In this document: positions 6,699 to 14,930 of the stretch, one piece after another | Layout of the letters: each line of letters begins with the position of its first letter | Numbering within the stretch: position 1 is the first letter of the stretch | Origin: Anaeroplasmataceae bacterium | Lineage (GTDB): Bacteria; Bacillota_I; Bacilli_A; Acholeplasmatales; Anaeroplasmataceae | Length of the DNA: 19,282 nucleotides | Assembly (NCBI GenBank): GCA_020025015.1 | Contig: JAHHSV010000027.1 | Span: forward strand, 1 to 19,282 | Direction of reading: 5' to 3' | Position numbers and translations under genes: made by a program | Notes under the pieces: generated by a model | Told to the model about the DNA's origin: nothing | Databases searched by the model: none | What the model saw: only the letters and a program-made list of their open reading frames with translations

Positions 6699-7462
6699 TA
6701 GATTAATCCATCTAAGGCTAAATTAACCATTAAAACATTTACTCTTTTATGGCCAAAAATACCTAAGAATTTTCCTTTTGTATATTTATTAATTATTTCC
6801 TTAACGCTTTCTTCTTCCATATTACGACTCTTAGCAATCATACTAACCTGATAAACTGCTGTATCATATGAAATTTCAGGGTCAACACCACTACCTGATT
6901 CTGTAACCATATCAGCTGGAATTCCCTTAACCCCTTGTGCCTCATTATAGCTACTATTGTATCCGATTTTTTCTAGGGCTTGCTTGCGCTCTTCGATAGT
7001 TTCTCTATAGGCACTAGCCTCAGGAGAGGCATTAGATGGAGCCCCACTATTATAACGACCAATTAAATATTTTCCTTGATACATAACTGTTGTTTTAGTA
7101 TCTTCAGCTAATGGAGTTATTTCAGTTTCATCTAAAATAAAATCATTATTTAAATCTAAATAATATTTTTCATCACTTCCCGTAATGTATTGATTATTAC
7201 TATCATCAACTAAAACAGGCTTTTGATTACTATCCATTTTAATATAGCTTTGACCAATTAGCTCACTACCAACTGTACGCTTTATTCCATCCTTAGTGGT
7301 TACAGTTATAACTGAACCATTAGATTCATATGGGAATATTGCCTCTGCAAAAATTGTTACTGACATGGTGTAAAGTAAACCACAAATAATTGTAAGAGCT
7401 AAAAAGCTAACTACGGCTGCTCTTAAAGCCTTAAAAGCTTTTTTTGTTTTCTTTTCTTCCAT
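6698..7462 (-). CDS. kdpC: KdpC subunit of the K+-ATPase, with an inserted EF-hand-like segment
   Basis: 254 residues; KdpC is usually about 190-200. One membrane helix near residues 15-38 anchors it, with the rest outside. Family landmarks are GSELIGQSY (65-73), SGAPSN (139-144), SGSGVDPEIS (189-198) and VNVLMVNLALDGLI at the end. The usual tract between LIGQ and the SGxSN segment is replaced by a longer stretch (about 76-135) holding DLNNDFILDETE (103-114), which has acidic or Asn residues at loop positions 1, 3, 5, 9 and 12 as in EF-hand/dockerin calcium loops; the usual Gly at position 6 is Phe. KdpC stabilises the KdpA-KdpB complex and raises K+/ATP affinity. It lies 12 nt after kdpB with its own AGGAGG. 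Confidence 0.9.
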   Translation of the reverse strand: MEEKKTKKAFKALRAAVVSFLALTIICGLLYTMSVTIFAEAIFPYESNGSVITVTTKDGIKRTVGSELIGQSYIKMDSNQKPVLVDDSNNQYITGSDEKYYLDLNNDFILDETEITPLAEDTKTTVMYQGKYLIGRYNSGAPSNASPEASAYRETIEERKQALEKIGYNSSYNEAQGVKGIPADMVTESGSGVDPEISYDTAVYQVSMIAKSRNMEEESVKEIINKYTKGKFLGIFGHKRVNVLMVNLALDGLI

Positions 7463-7474
7463 AATAACCTCCTA

Positions 7475-9562
7475 TTATAATAATTGAGGAATTAGACTAA
7501 GTAGCATATCAAAAATCTTAATAAAGATAAATGGAGCTACTACACCACCTAAACCATAAATTAGTAAATTATTTTTAAGCATCTTATCAGATGACTCTTC
7601 CTTATATCTAACACCCTTTAATGATAAAGGTATTAAGGCAACAATAATTAAAGCATTGTAGATAATTGAAGCTAAAATTGCTGTTAAAGGACTACCTAAA
7701 TGCATAAAATTCAAAACTCCTAAGCCTGGGAATATACTAGCAAATAAAACTGGTATAATTGCAAAATATTTAGCAATATCATTAGCAATACTAAATGTAG
7801 TTAAGGCTCCACGAGTCATTAATAGCTGCTTACCAATTTTAACAACCTCAATAAGCTTAGTAGGGCTAGAGTCTAAATCAACCATATTACCTGCTTCCTT
7901 AGCAGCTTGAGTACCAGAATTCATCGCAACTGCTACATCGGCTTGAGCTAGAGCAGGCGCATCATTAGTACCATCACCAGTCATTGCTACTAAATGGCCC
8001 TCCTTTTGAAAGCTACGAATTAATTCAAGCTTAGTTTCAGGAGTAGCCTCCGCAAAGAAATCATCGACTCCCGCTTCAGCAGCAATAGCAGCTGCGGTAA
8101 CCTTATTATCACCAGTAATCATAATTGTCTTAATACCCATCTTACGAAGATCAGCAAACTTTTCCTTAACGCCATCCTTAACGATATCCTTTAAATAAAT
8201 TACACCTAAAACCTTATCGTTTTTAGCAACTACTAAAGGAGTACCACCTAAACTTGCAACCTCATTTACCTTTTCCATACATTCAGCCGGAAATTCACTA
8301 CCACGAGCTTCAACATACTTTTTAATGGCATCACTTGAGCCCTTACGAATTTCATCACTACCTAAATCGACACCACTCATACGAGTTTTAGCACTGAATT
8401 CAATAAATTTAGCATTCTTTTCCTTGATATCTGTCGCCCGTAAATTAAATTTATTTTTTGCTAAAACAACAATACTTCTACCTTCAGCCGTCTCATCAGC
8501 TATACTTGATAGCTGGCTTGCCTCTGCTAGCTCTAATTCCCTAACGCCAGTTAAAGGAATGAACTTAGCAGCCTGACGGTTACCTAGAGTAATTGTACCA
8601 GTCTTATCTAGTAATAAAATATCAACATCACCGGCTGCTTCAATTGCTCTACCACTAGTAGCCAAAACATTAACCTTATTTAAACGCGCCATACCAGCAA
8701 TACCAATTGATGATAGTAAAGCACCAATTGTTGTAGGCGCCAAGCAGATTAATAAGGCTACTAAATTAGTAATACTTGTAGGCTCGCCACTACCAACCTC
8801 TTTGACTGAGAAAATACTAAAAGGATAAAGGGTTGCACAAACAACTAGGAAAATAATAGTTAAGGTTACTAATAAAATTTGTAAAGCAATTTCATTAGGA
8901 GTCTTCTTACGACTAGCACCCTCAACCATTTGAATCATTTTATCTAAGAAGGAATTACCAGCCTCAGCTGTAACTCTAATAATTAACCAGTCTGATGTAA
9001 CAGTTGTACCACCGGTTACGGCACTACGATCGCCACCAGATTCACGAATAACAGGCGCAGATTCACCAGTAATAGCTGATTCATCAACTGATGCTACACC
9101 AACAATTACCTCACCATCCATAGGTATTTGCTCCCCGGCCTTAACTAAAACAATATCCTCTTGCTTTAAATCATTACTTTTAACCTCAGTAAACTTAGAA
9201 TCTAAATCTGGTGTTTCAAGCTTACGCGCAACAACATCCTTACGGGCTTTTTTAAGCGATTCAGCCTGAGCACGACCACGACCCTCAGCGATTGCTTCAG
9301 CAAAGTTAGCAAATAAGGTAGTTAACCATAAAATTAAAGCAATAAAGAAAATATAATAGGAAGCCGTTGAAGCACTAGCACCCTCAATATCATTAATTCC
9401 CGCTAAGGAAATAAAGAAAAGTATTGTTGTAAATATTGAAGCAATATAAACAACAAACATAACTGGATTCTTTATTTGTGTTTTAGGATTTAGCTTAACA
9501 AGTGATTGGACTAAAGCGTCACCTACAATCTTTTTATTAACCATTTTTTCTTTTTTCTGCAT
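7475..9562 (-). CDS. kdpB: KdpB, P-type ATPase subunit of the high-affinity K+ pump
   Basis: 695 residues, normal length. Landmarks in order: TGES of the actuator domain (165-168), the phosphorylation motif DKTGTITLGNRQA with catalytic D319, the hinge motif MTGDGTNDAPALAQ (from 527), and the KdpB-typical AVAMNSGTQAAKEAGNMVDLDSSPTKL. The membrane helices near residues 40-95, 225-300 and 590-690 are as expected. It hydrolyses ATP to drive K+ uptake through KdpA. Ser of TGES, an inhibitory phosphorylation site in E. coli KdpB, is conserved. The gene starts 10 nt after kdpA and is in the middle of the kdpFABCD operon. No missing residues seen. Confidence 0.97.
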   Translation of the reverse strand: MQKKEKMVNKKIVGDALVQSLVKLNPKTQIKNPVMFVVYIASIFTTILFFISLAGINDIEGASASTASYYIFFIALILWLTTLFANFAEAIAEGRGRAQAESLKKARKDVVARKLETPDLDSKFTEVKSNDLKQEDIVLVKAGEQIPMDGEVIVGVASVDESAITGESAPVIRESGGDRSAVTGGTTVTSDWLIIRVTAEAGNSFLDKMIQMVEGASRKKTPNEIALQILLVTLTIIFLVVCATLYPFSIFSVKEVGSGEPTSITNLVALLICLAPTTIGALLSSIGIAGMARLNKVNVLATSGRAIEAAGDVDILLLDKTGTITLGNRQAAKFIPLTGVRELELAEASQLSSIADETAEGRSIVVLAKNKFNLRATDIKEKNAKFIEFSAKTRMSGVDLGSDEIRKGSSDAIKKYVEARGSEFPAECMEKVNEVASLGGTPLVVAKNDKVLGVIYLKDIVKDGVKEKFADLRKMGIKTIMITGDNKVTAAAIAAEAGVDDFFAEATPETKLELIRSFQKEGHLVAMTGDGTNDAPALAQADVAVAMNSGTQAAKEAGNMVDLDSSPTKLIEVVKIGKQLLMTRGALTTFSIANDIAKYFAIIPVLFASIFPGLGVLNFMHLGSPLTAILASIIYNALIIVALIPLSLKGVRYKEESSDKMLKNNLLIYGLGGVVAPFIFIKIFDMLLSLIPQLL

Positions 9563-9572
9563 AATTCTTCTC

Positions 9573-11300
9573 CTATAACAACAAATTTACAGTCCCAAAC
9601 GATACTGATTCAGCGATAGGACCAAGAGCTAAAGCTGGTAGGAAGCTTAAAGCACCAATTAAGAAAATTACCGCAATTAATAAGAAAACAAACATATTAT
9701 TAGTTGTTGATAATGTTCCGTCACTCTTAGGCGTAATCTTCTTCTTACCTAAGCTTTCAGCTAAGAAAATAATCGCAACCATTGGAACAAAACGAACAAA
9801 TAGCATAATTGAACCACCTACCATATTTGTCCATGGTGTATCAGCTGTAAAGCCTGCAAAGGCACTACCATTATTAGCTGATTGGCTAACAAAGGCATAT
9901 AAAATTTCCGAAAAGGCATGCGCTGTACCACTATTAGTTGCATTAACCCATTCGTTAACATTAGGAAGCAATACTGTCGCAGCTGTACCTATTAGCATAC
10001 ATAATACTGGTGGTAAAATAACTAAACAAACCATTTTCATATCAAAGCTAGAAATCTTTTTACCAATATATTCAGGAGTACGGCCAACCATTAACCCAGC
10101 AATAAAGACAGTTAAAATCGCAAAGCCGATCATGCCATATAAGCCACAGCCTACACCTCCATATACTACCTCGCCTAGCATCATTAAGAAGATAGGAACC
10201 ATACCACCAATTGGCGTAAAGCTATCATGCATCGAATTAACTGAACCATTCGATACTGAGGTAGTTGCAGTTGCCCATAAGGCACTGCCTCCAACACCAA
10301 AGCGAACTTCCTTGCCCTCTAAATTACCAAAGCCTGCAATACCTTTAACATTAATGTTATACATATACTCAGATACAGTACATAAAACTAAAGCTAAAAC
10401 AAATAAAATAGTCATAGCCTTTAATAAAGCAGTACCTTGCTTCTTTTCCATTACAGCCTTACCAAAAACAAAGCATAATGATAAAGGAATAGCTATTAAG
10501 GATAAACTTTCAATTAAATTACTAAATGGAGTAGGATTTTCTAATGGATAAGCACTATTTGTACCATAAAAGCCACCACCATTTGTAAATAGCTGCTTAA
10601 TAATAATTTGACTAGCTGCAGGGCCTAAATAGATTTTATTACTAATACCATTTAAGCTTTCATAGGAAACACTACCATTAAAGGTTTGGGGTACACCCTG
10701 ACTAATTAGTATTAACGCCCCAAAAAAGCATAGCGGTAGCATTACATAAATTGAAAGCTTAGTAATATCGACATAGAAATTACCAACTCTTCTATCCTCA
10801 CGATTAGTGAAGCCTCTAATTAAAGCATATAAGGCACTAATACCAACAGCACCTGAAACAAAGTTTTGAACAGTTAAGCCCATCATTTGACTAAAATAGC
10901 CTAGGGTCGTTTCACCAGTATAGCTTTGCCAGTTCGTATTAGAAACAAAGCTTGCTGCGGTATTATAGGCTAAATGCCAGCTCATACCCTTATACCCCTC
11001 AGGATTAAATAAAAATAAATTCTGAAGCAATAGCATTAAATATAAAACAACAAAGCTAATTAAGCTAAACAATAACAAAGATGTTACATATCTTTTAGCC
11101 GTCATATTTTCATTAGGATCAATACCCATTAGCTTATAAATTTTCATTTCAACTTTACCAAAGCACTTACCCTTTTTAGACCAAATTGCTTCACCCTTAT
11201 AGGCTCTATAGAAAAGCTTTGCTAAAAGATATCCAATTAGAAATAACAAAGCTATATAAAGTATATCCTCTAAAATAGTGCCAAAAATTTCTTGCATCAT
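9573..11300 (-). CDS. kdpA: KdpA, K+-translocating subunit
   Basis: 575 residues, slightly above the usual 560. About ten membrane segments. Selectivity-filter-type motifs of the four pore repeats are visible: SFVSNTNWQSYTGE, TNGGGFYGTNSAYPLENPTPFSN (TNGGGFYGTNS is 239-249), SVNSMHDSFTPIGG and SQSANNGSAFAG. It binds and passes K+ through the pump. Its start overlaps the kdpF stop by ATGA; a second ATG follows immediately, so either Met may be used. Confidence 0.97.
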   Translation of the reverse strand: MMQEIFGTILEDILYIALLFLIGYLLAKLFYRAYKGEAIWSKKGKCFGKVEMKIYKLMGIDPNENMTAKRYVTSLLLFSLISFVVLYLMLLLQNLFLFNPEGYKGMSWHLAYNTAASFVSNTNWQSYTGETTLGYFSQMMGLTVQNFVSGAVGISALYALIRGFTNREDRRVGNFYVDITKLSIYVMLPLCFFGALILISQGVPQTFNGSVSYESLNGISNKIYLGPAASQIIIKQLFTNGGGFYGTNSAYPLENPTPFSNLIESLSLIAIPLSLCFVFGKAVMEKKQGTALLKAMTILFVLALVLCTVSEYMYNINVKGIAGFGNLEGKEVRFGVGGSALWATATTSVSNGSVNSMHDSFTPIGGMVPIFLMMLGEVVYGGVGCGLYGMIGFAILTVFIAGLMVGRTPEYIGKKISSFDMKMVCLVILPPVLCMLIGTAATVLLPNVNEWVNATNSGTAHAFSEILYAFVSQSANNGSAFAGFTADTPWTNMVGGSIMLFVRFVPMVAIIFLAESLGKKKITPKSDGTLSTTNNMFVFLLIAVIFLIGALSFLPALALGPIAESVSFGTVNLLL

Positions 11301-11386
11301 ATTCTATCACCTCTAAATAACACCCAAAATAAATAGATAAATAAACATAAAACTAGGACTAAACAAATCCAAATAATTACATCCAT
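11297..11386 (-). CDS. kdpF: KdpF, small membrane stabiliser of the Kdp complex
   Basis: 29 residues: MDVIIWICLVLVLCLFIYLF then WVLFRGDRI. It is one hydrophobic helix followed by a short positive tail, the normal size and shape of KdpF, directly before kdpA, with which it overlaps by four bases. A strong TAAGGAGG lies 6 nt before the ATG. KdpF sits at the KdpA interface and stabilises the pump. It is the first gene of the operon. Confidence 0.9.
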   Translation of the reverse strand: MDVIIWICLVLVLCLFIYLFWVLFRGDRI

Positions 11387-11406
11387 AACTAACCTCCTTA
11401 TCTATT

Positions 11407-11425
11407 TAGTAGCCAATCGCTACTA
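11407..11425 (-). promoter_or_regulatory. hairpin at the 5' end of the kdp mRNA
   Basis: TAGTAGC, loop GATTG, GCTACTA on the minus strand: a perfect 7-bp stem just after the expected start of transcription (TATAAT at 11439-11434) and before the kdpF ribosome site. No T-tract follows, so it is not a terminator; it may protect the 5' end or position the leader. The leader is about 45 nt, too short for a c-di-AMP or K+ riboswitch. Confidence 0.45.
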
Positions 11426-11433
11426 TAACTCCT

Positions 11434-11500
11434 ATTATATTTATGAGCTTCTAAAGATTCTATTTAGATTTATATAGACCTGCATAAAGATTTTCTAAAG
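11434..11500 (-). promoter_or_regulatory. kdpF promoter with five-unit 11-bp direct-repeat array (candidate KdpE site)
   Basis: Minus strand, five consecutive 11-mers without gaps: CTTTAGAAAAT (11500-11490), CTTTATGCAGG (11489-11479), TCTATATAAAT (11478-11468), CTAAATAGAAT (11467-11457), CTTTAGAAGCT (11456-11446). Six bases (CATAAA) and a perfect TATAAT (11439-11434) follow. There is no -35 hexamer. Unit number, period and distance to the -10 match the array upstream of ORF65-kdpE. Confidence 0.65.
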
Positions 11501-11530
11501 AAAAAAGCTAACCTGGTGGCTAGCTTTTTT
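11501..11530 (-). terminator. bidirectional hairpin terminator directly upstream of the kdp promoter
   Basis: AAAAAAGCTA (11501-11510) and TAGCTTTTTT (11521-11530) flank a 10-base loop. T-tracts lie on both sides, so it can stop transcription from either strand. It abuts the first repeat of the kdpF array and insulates it from the surface-protein gene. Confidence 0.75.
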
Positions 11531-11561
11531 ATGATAGACATAAAAATATATTTTGAATTAA

Positions 11562-11579
11562 AAAGGGGCTATCCCCTTT
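11562..11579 (-). terminator. GC-clamped hairpin, second of three between the surface-protein gene and kdp
   Basis: AAAGGGG (11562-11568), loop CTAT, CCCCTTT (11573-11579). Read on the minus strand the stem runs into T5, so it could act as a terminator for the gene ending at 11742. The rest of the 355-bp gap (about 11580-11684) holds nothing I recognise. Confidence 0.5.
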
Positions 11580-11684
11580 GTGATATCCATTAAACTTAAT
11601 ATTAGATTTTTACAAATATGAAAAAAATATCAATTTACATAGACTTGAATATAGGAATTTTAGGCATTTTTAGTAGTTTTGCTC

Positions 11685-11722
11685 TAAAAAAGGTATGCCA
11701 TTATAAAATGACATACCTTTTT
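11685..11722 (-). terminator. intrinsic terminator of the surface-protein gene
   Basis: Minus strand AAAAAGGTATG, loop containing CATTTTATAATG, CATACCTTTTTT: an 11-bp stem with a T6 tail starting about 20 nt after the stop codon at 11742. Confidence 0.8.
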
Positions 11723-11741
11723 AAACAAATTATGCTATAAG

Positions 11742-12956
11742 CTATCTTATTTTATTTTTCTTTAAAACAACAAAGATTATACTTCCACCAATAATAAATG
11801 ATGATAAAATGATTCCTGCAAAAACAATATAAGCAATGGTATTATTATTATCACTAGTAGTTGGATCGAATCTATAGGTATACTTAATAGGCTCAGTCTG
11901 CATAGCTTCATAATTAGGAGATTCCTCAGATTCTATTACAACATAGTATTCGTTACCTTTAATTAAATTAGTAGCCTTTTTTTCTAAGGCCTCATCTAAA
12001 TAATACTTGATTGTAACTCCACCATATAGTGGCTGAGAGATTATTATATTACCATTTTTATCAATTCTAAAGCTAAATTTATTAACTGCCTTTTCAATGC
12101 TAAATGTTTTTTCTACACTACCGAAATAATCATTAATACCTATAATCATTATTGTAGCTTCACCAGAATCAATATTATTCTTAAATTCAACTAGATAATC
12201 CTTATCTATTTCTAATGTATATTCGTTATTCTTAACTATAATTTCTGGTTCTATTTCACTTCCAGTATAGGTGTAGCTAGTATCCATATTAATAGTTAAA
12301 TTTGCAATATCTACCCTTGTATCTTTAATAATTAAGCTTAATGCTTCCTTTGATTCTATGGCATCATAATTATTAGTCGCCAAAACATAAGCCTTAACAT
12401 AATAGCTGCCTGGCTTAACTGGCACATCAATTTCATTCTCACAGGTCTCATCCAAGTAATACTTAAAGCAAACCTCACCAAATTTAGCCTTTCCCACTGG
12501 CTCTCGATCTAATAATTTAAACTCTAAAATTTCATTTTGAGCTTTATTTATTATGAATGTTTTACTTATGCTACCCTTATAATTGTTTACGCCCTCAATT
12601 AAAATAGTAGCCTCACCAGCATTGATATTATTCTCATATTTAACTAGATAATCCTTATCTAATTCTAAGGTATATTCCTTATTCTTAATTATAACTATTG
12701 GTTCAATCTCATTACCTGTGTAAGTATATTCTCCCTCAATAGTAATATCTAAGCCTGCTAGATCAATTTGATCATTGGCTTTTTCATCAGTTTCTACTGT
12801 TCTACTTGAAATTCTTCTTTTTAGGCCATTATTACCTTCATTATAAATTAGATTTTTATCGTAATTAGAAATGTAATTTGTTTCTTCTAAAGAGCTAATA
12901 CTAAGCATAGTAAATAGTCCTATAATTGCCAAAACAATAATTTTAATTTTCTTCAT
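11742..12956 (-). CDS. membrane-anchored surface protein with two tandem Ig-like repeats
   Basis: 404 residues. Signal peptide MKKIKIIVLAIIGLFTMLS. Two copies of an approximately 85-residue module follow, about 65-149 and 214-298: YTYTGNEIEPIVIIKNKEYT / YTYTGSEIEPEIIVKNNEYT, then LDKDYLVKYENNINAGEATI / IDKDYLVEFKNNIDSGEATI, then GVNNYKGSISKTF / GINDYFGSVEKTF. The YTGxEIEPxVxVK...DYxVxYxNNxxAGxATIxIxGxxNYxG pattern is common in surface proteins of Firmicutes and is thought to be Ig-like. Each repeat is followed by a second related beta-rich module (FKYYLDETCEN / IKYYLDEALEKK). The C-terminus has a membrane helix (about 374-397) and a positive tail KKNKIR, so it is held in the membrane, not sorted by sortase. 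It probably extends from the cell surface; the ligand is unknown. No Shine-Dalgarno sequence is close to the ATG. Confidence 0.85.
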   Translation of the reverse strand: MKKIKIIVLAIIGLFTMLSISSLEETNYISNYDKNLIYNEGNNGLKRRISSRTVETDEKANDQIDLAGLDITIEGEYTYTGNEIEPIVIIKNKEYTLELDKDYLVKYENNINAGEATILIEGVNNYKGSISKTFIINKAQNEILEFKLLDREPVGKAKFGEVCFKYYLDETCENEIDVPVKPGSYYVKAYVLATNNYDAIESKEALSLIIKDTRVDIANLTINMDTSYTYTGSEIEPEIIVKNNEYTLEIDKDYLVEFKNNIDSGEATIMIIGINDYFGSVEKTFSIEKAVNKFSFRIDKNGNIIISQPLYGGVTIKYYLDEALEKKATNLIKGNEYYVVIESEESPNYEAMQTEPIKYTYRFDPTTSDNNNTIAYIVFAGIILSSFIIGGSIIFVVLKKNKIR

Positions 12957-12967
12957 ATTTATACTAG

Positions 12968-13035
12968 ACGATCTATAAAAATAGATTCCTATTTCCCTTC
13001 TTTACAAGTATAGCTATAAATCTCTATAATTTGAA
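12968..13035 (-). promoter_or_regulatory. leader of the surface-protein gene: weak promoter and a hairpin before the start
   Basis: Minus strand TATACT (13013-13008) is a possible -10 without a convincing -35. AAGGGAAATAGGA (about 12999-12987) is purine-rich but about 30 nt from the ATG. Between them and the start, ATCTA...TAGAT (12986-12971) can form a small hairpin. Folding it would bring the purine-rich tract closer to the start, but still about 14 nt away. Confidence 0.25.
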
Positions 13036-13137
13036 ATAATTATAATAAATTATAACTTTTGCTATATTATATACTACTATCCAAAAAAAGTATCTATTTT
13101 ATTTAAATTTTTTTAATAATATGCTTAAAGTAATTGT

Positions 13138-13165
13138 AAAGCAGTAGAAAAAATTCTACTGCTTT
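13138..13165 (-). terminator. hairpin after the ABC transporter genes
   Basis: A 12-bp perfect stem, AAAGCAGTAGAA (13138-13149) and TTCTACTGCTTT (13154-13165), with an A4/T4 loop, starts 32 nt after the stop at 13197. The T-tract downstream on the minus strand is weak, so it may end transcription or only protect the 3' end. Confidence 0.6.
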
Positions 13166-13196
13166 AACCTAACCCTATGCAAATACGCTAAATTTA

Positions 13197-14930
13197 TCAA
13201 GAAATCTTCCAGCTTATAGCCTTTTCACGGCTTTCTATAAATCGCTTATAGGTTCCCTCTTTATTAATTAACTCACTATGCTTACCACATTCTGAAATTT
13301 TACCATTTTCAATTACTAAAATTTGATCTGCATTTTCAACTGTTTTTAGACGATGAGCAATCATAATTATCGTTTTATCCTTGGTTAATTCATTAATTGC
13401 ATCAACTAAATCCTTTTCATTTTCAGGATCAACATTCGCCGTTGCCTCATCTAATACTATTATTGAAGCATCCTTCATCATCGCACGAGCTATACTTATT
13501 CTTTGACGCTCACCACCAGATAAATTAACATCATCACCAATAATTGTTTCATAGCCATTTGGTAACGCCATTATAAAATCATGGCATTTAGCCTTCTTAG
13601 CAGCGGCTATTACTAAATCCATACTAGCTTCAGGAGTACCAAAACGAATATTATTAGCGATTGTATCCTTAAATAAATAAACGTTTTGGAAAACAAAGCT
13701 AAAGTTTTTCATTAAGGTATCATAATTATAATCCTTAATATTTTTACCACCCAAGGTAATACTTCCACTATCAACATCAAAGAATCTTGCAATTAGCTTA
13801 GTTATAGTTGATTTACCACCACCACTTGGTCCGACTAAGGCTGTAGTTGTCTTTTCTGGTATTCTAAAGCTAACATCATCAATGATTTTCTTTTTACCAT
13901 AAGAGAATGAAACATTATTTAAAACAATATCATGATTTACTGGGTCATTCTTCTCACCATCAAGCTGCATTTGTGGAGATTTTAATATTTCCTCACCCTT
14001 TGTTACACAGGTTTCAATGTTTCTTAGTAAAGCTGTAAACGCACTAGCATTTTCTAAGGTTGCATAAACAATAAATGAAGAAATAATCATAATTAAGGTA
14101 TCTGCTAAAAGCATTGTACCATTTAGATAGAATATAACTGAAGCTAAAATCATCAAAACACCTGCAAGCTTAATAATCAATGACTGCAAGCCAATATATG
14201 GGATAAATTCTCTTTCCATTTTATAGTTAGTCTTTGCTGAATAATCATTAGCATCATTAAACTTCTTACATTTATTACCGACTAATTTATAGGACTTAAC
14301 CTCATTAATACCTTCAATATATTCTAAAATTAAACCAACTAATTTTTCATCACTATCATATTTTAATTGAGTAATCTTATCACTCTTTTTCATTAGAAAA
14401 TAGGTTACTAGAGAAAATAAAACTAAACCAGCAACTAAAATTAAACCAATTCGGTAGTCAAAAACTAAAATCATAATAGTAATAACTAAGGTTGATAGGG
14501 CTGCACTACTAACTAGCATAATTACTCTTGTTGCTAGATTTTCTAAAAATTGCATTGTATTAGTAGTTACACTTAAAACCTGACCTATACTATTTTCATT
14601 ATAATAGCCCATTGGTACGTATCTTAAATGCTCAGCAATTTCCATACGCTTGCGGCTACAGGTATCATAACCACCCTCTGTTTGTAAAAGGGTAGAAAAA
14701 TACTTAACCAAATATGATGCTAAAATACTAAAGACCATAATACCAAAGGTAATTAGTGAAACCTTCATCATATCATCACCATTAATTGCCCCACTAATAA
14801 AAATATAAATAGCAACAATTTTTAAAGCATTAAATAAAGAATCAAAGAAGGTTAAAATAATAGATTTATAAAACTTTTTTCGATTATCTTCCTGACAAAA
14901 TCTAAAGAAATGATTAATAATCTTAAGCAT
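13197..14930 (-). CDS. ABC exporter half-transporter (ATPase-permease fusion), second of a pair
   Basis: 577 residues. The six-helix membrane domain (about 15-315) is followed by the ATPase domain: Walker A GPSGGGKST (from 367), signature LSGGERQR (from 470), Walker B IIVLDEATANVDPE, and H-loop IMIAHR. The first eight bases overlap the end of the partner gene, so the two are translated together and probably form a heterodimer. Both catalytic glutamates (LDEAT) are present, so neither site is obviously degenerate. The pair, preceded by a TetR regulator, resembles the YbtP/YbtQ/IrtAB-like and multidrug-type exporters common in Firmicutes. The substrate cannot be read from sequence. Confidence 0.9.
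   Translation of the reverse strand: MLKIINHFFRFCQEDNRKKFYKSIILTFFDSLFNALKIVAIYIFISGAINGDDMMKVSLITFGIMVFSILASYLVKYFSTLLQTEGGYDTCSRKRMEIAEHLRYVPMGYYNENSIGQVLSVTTNTMQFLENLATRVIMLVSSAALSTLVITIMILVFDYRIGLILVAGLVLFSLVTYFLMKKSDKITQLKYDSDEKLVGLILEYIEGINEVKSYKLVGNKCKKFNDANDYSAKTNYKMEREFIPYIGLQSLIIKLAGVLMILASVIFYLNGTMLLADTLIMIISSFIVYATLENASAFTALLRNIETCVTKGEEILKSPQMQLDGEKNDPVNHDIVLNNVSFSYGKKKIIDDVSFRIPEKTTTALVGPSGGGKSTITKLIARFFDVDSGSITLGGKNIKDYNYDTLMKNFSFVFQNVYLFKDTIANNIRFGTPEASMDLVIAAAKKAKCHDFIMALPNGYETIIGDDVNLSGGERQRISIARAMMKDASIIVLDEATANVDPENEKDLVDAINELTKDKTIIMIAHRLKTVENADQILVIENGKISECGKHSELINKEGTYKRFIESREKAISWKIS

Noticed and set aside
8325..8576. Plus-strand 83-codon ORF
   Set aside because: Antisense shadow within kdpB.
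10132..10551. Plus-strand 139-codon open frame
   Set aside because: It lies wholly opposite kdpA, which has strong family motifs; its proline-rich composition is the antisense of membrane-protein codons.
11387..11433. c-di-AMP (ydaO) or K+ riboswitch before kdp
   Set aside because: The leader is only about 45 nt and holds a single small hairpin.
11619..11741. Plus-strand 40-codon ORF (MKKISIYIDLN...) in the gap before kdp
   Set aside because: No ribosome site or promoter, and its 3' part is formed by the terminator hairpin of the minus-strand surface-protein gene.
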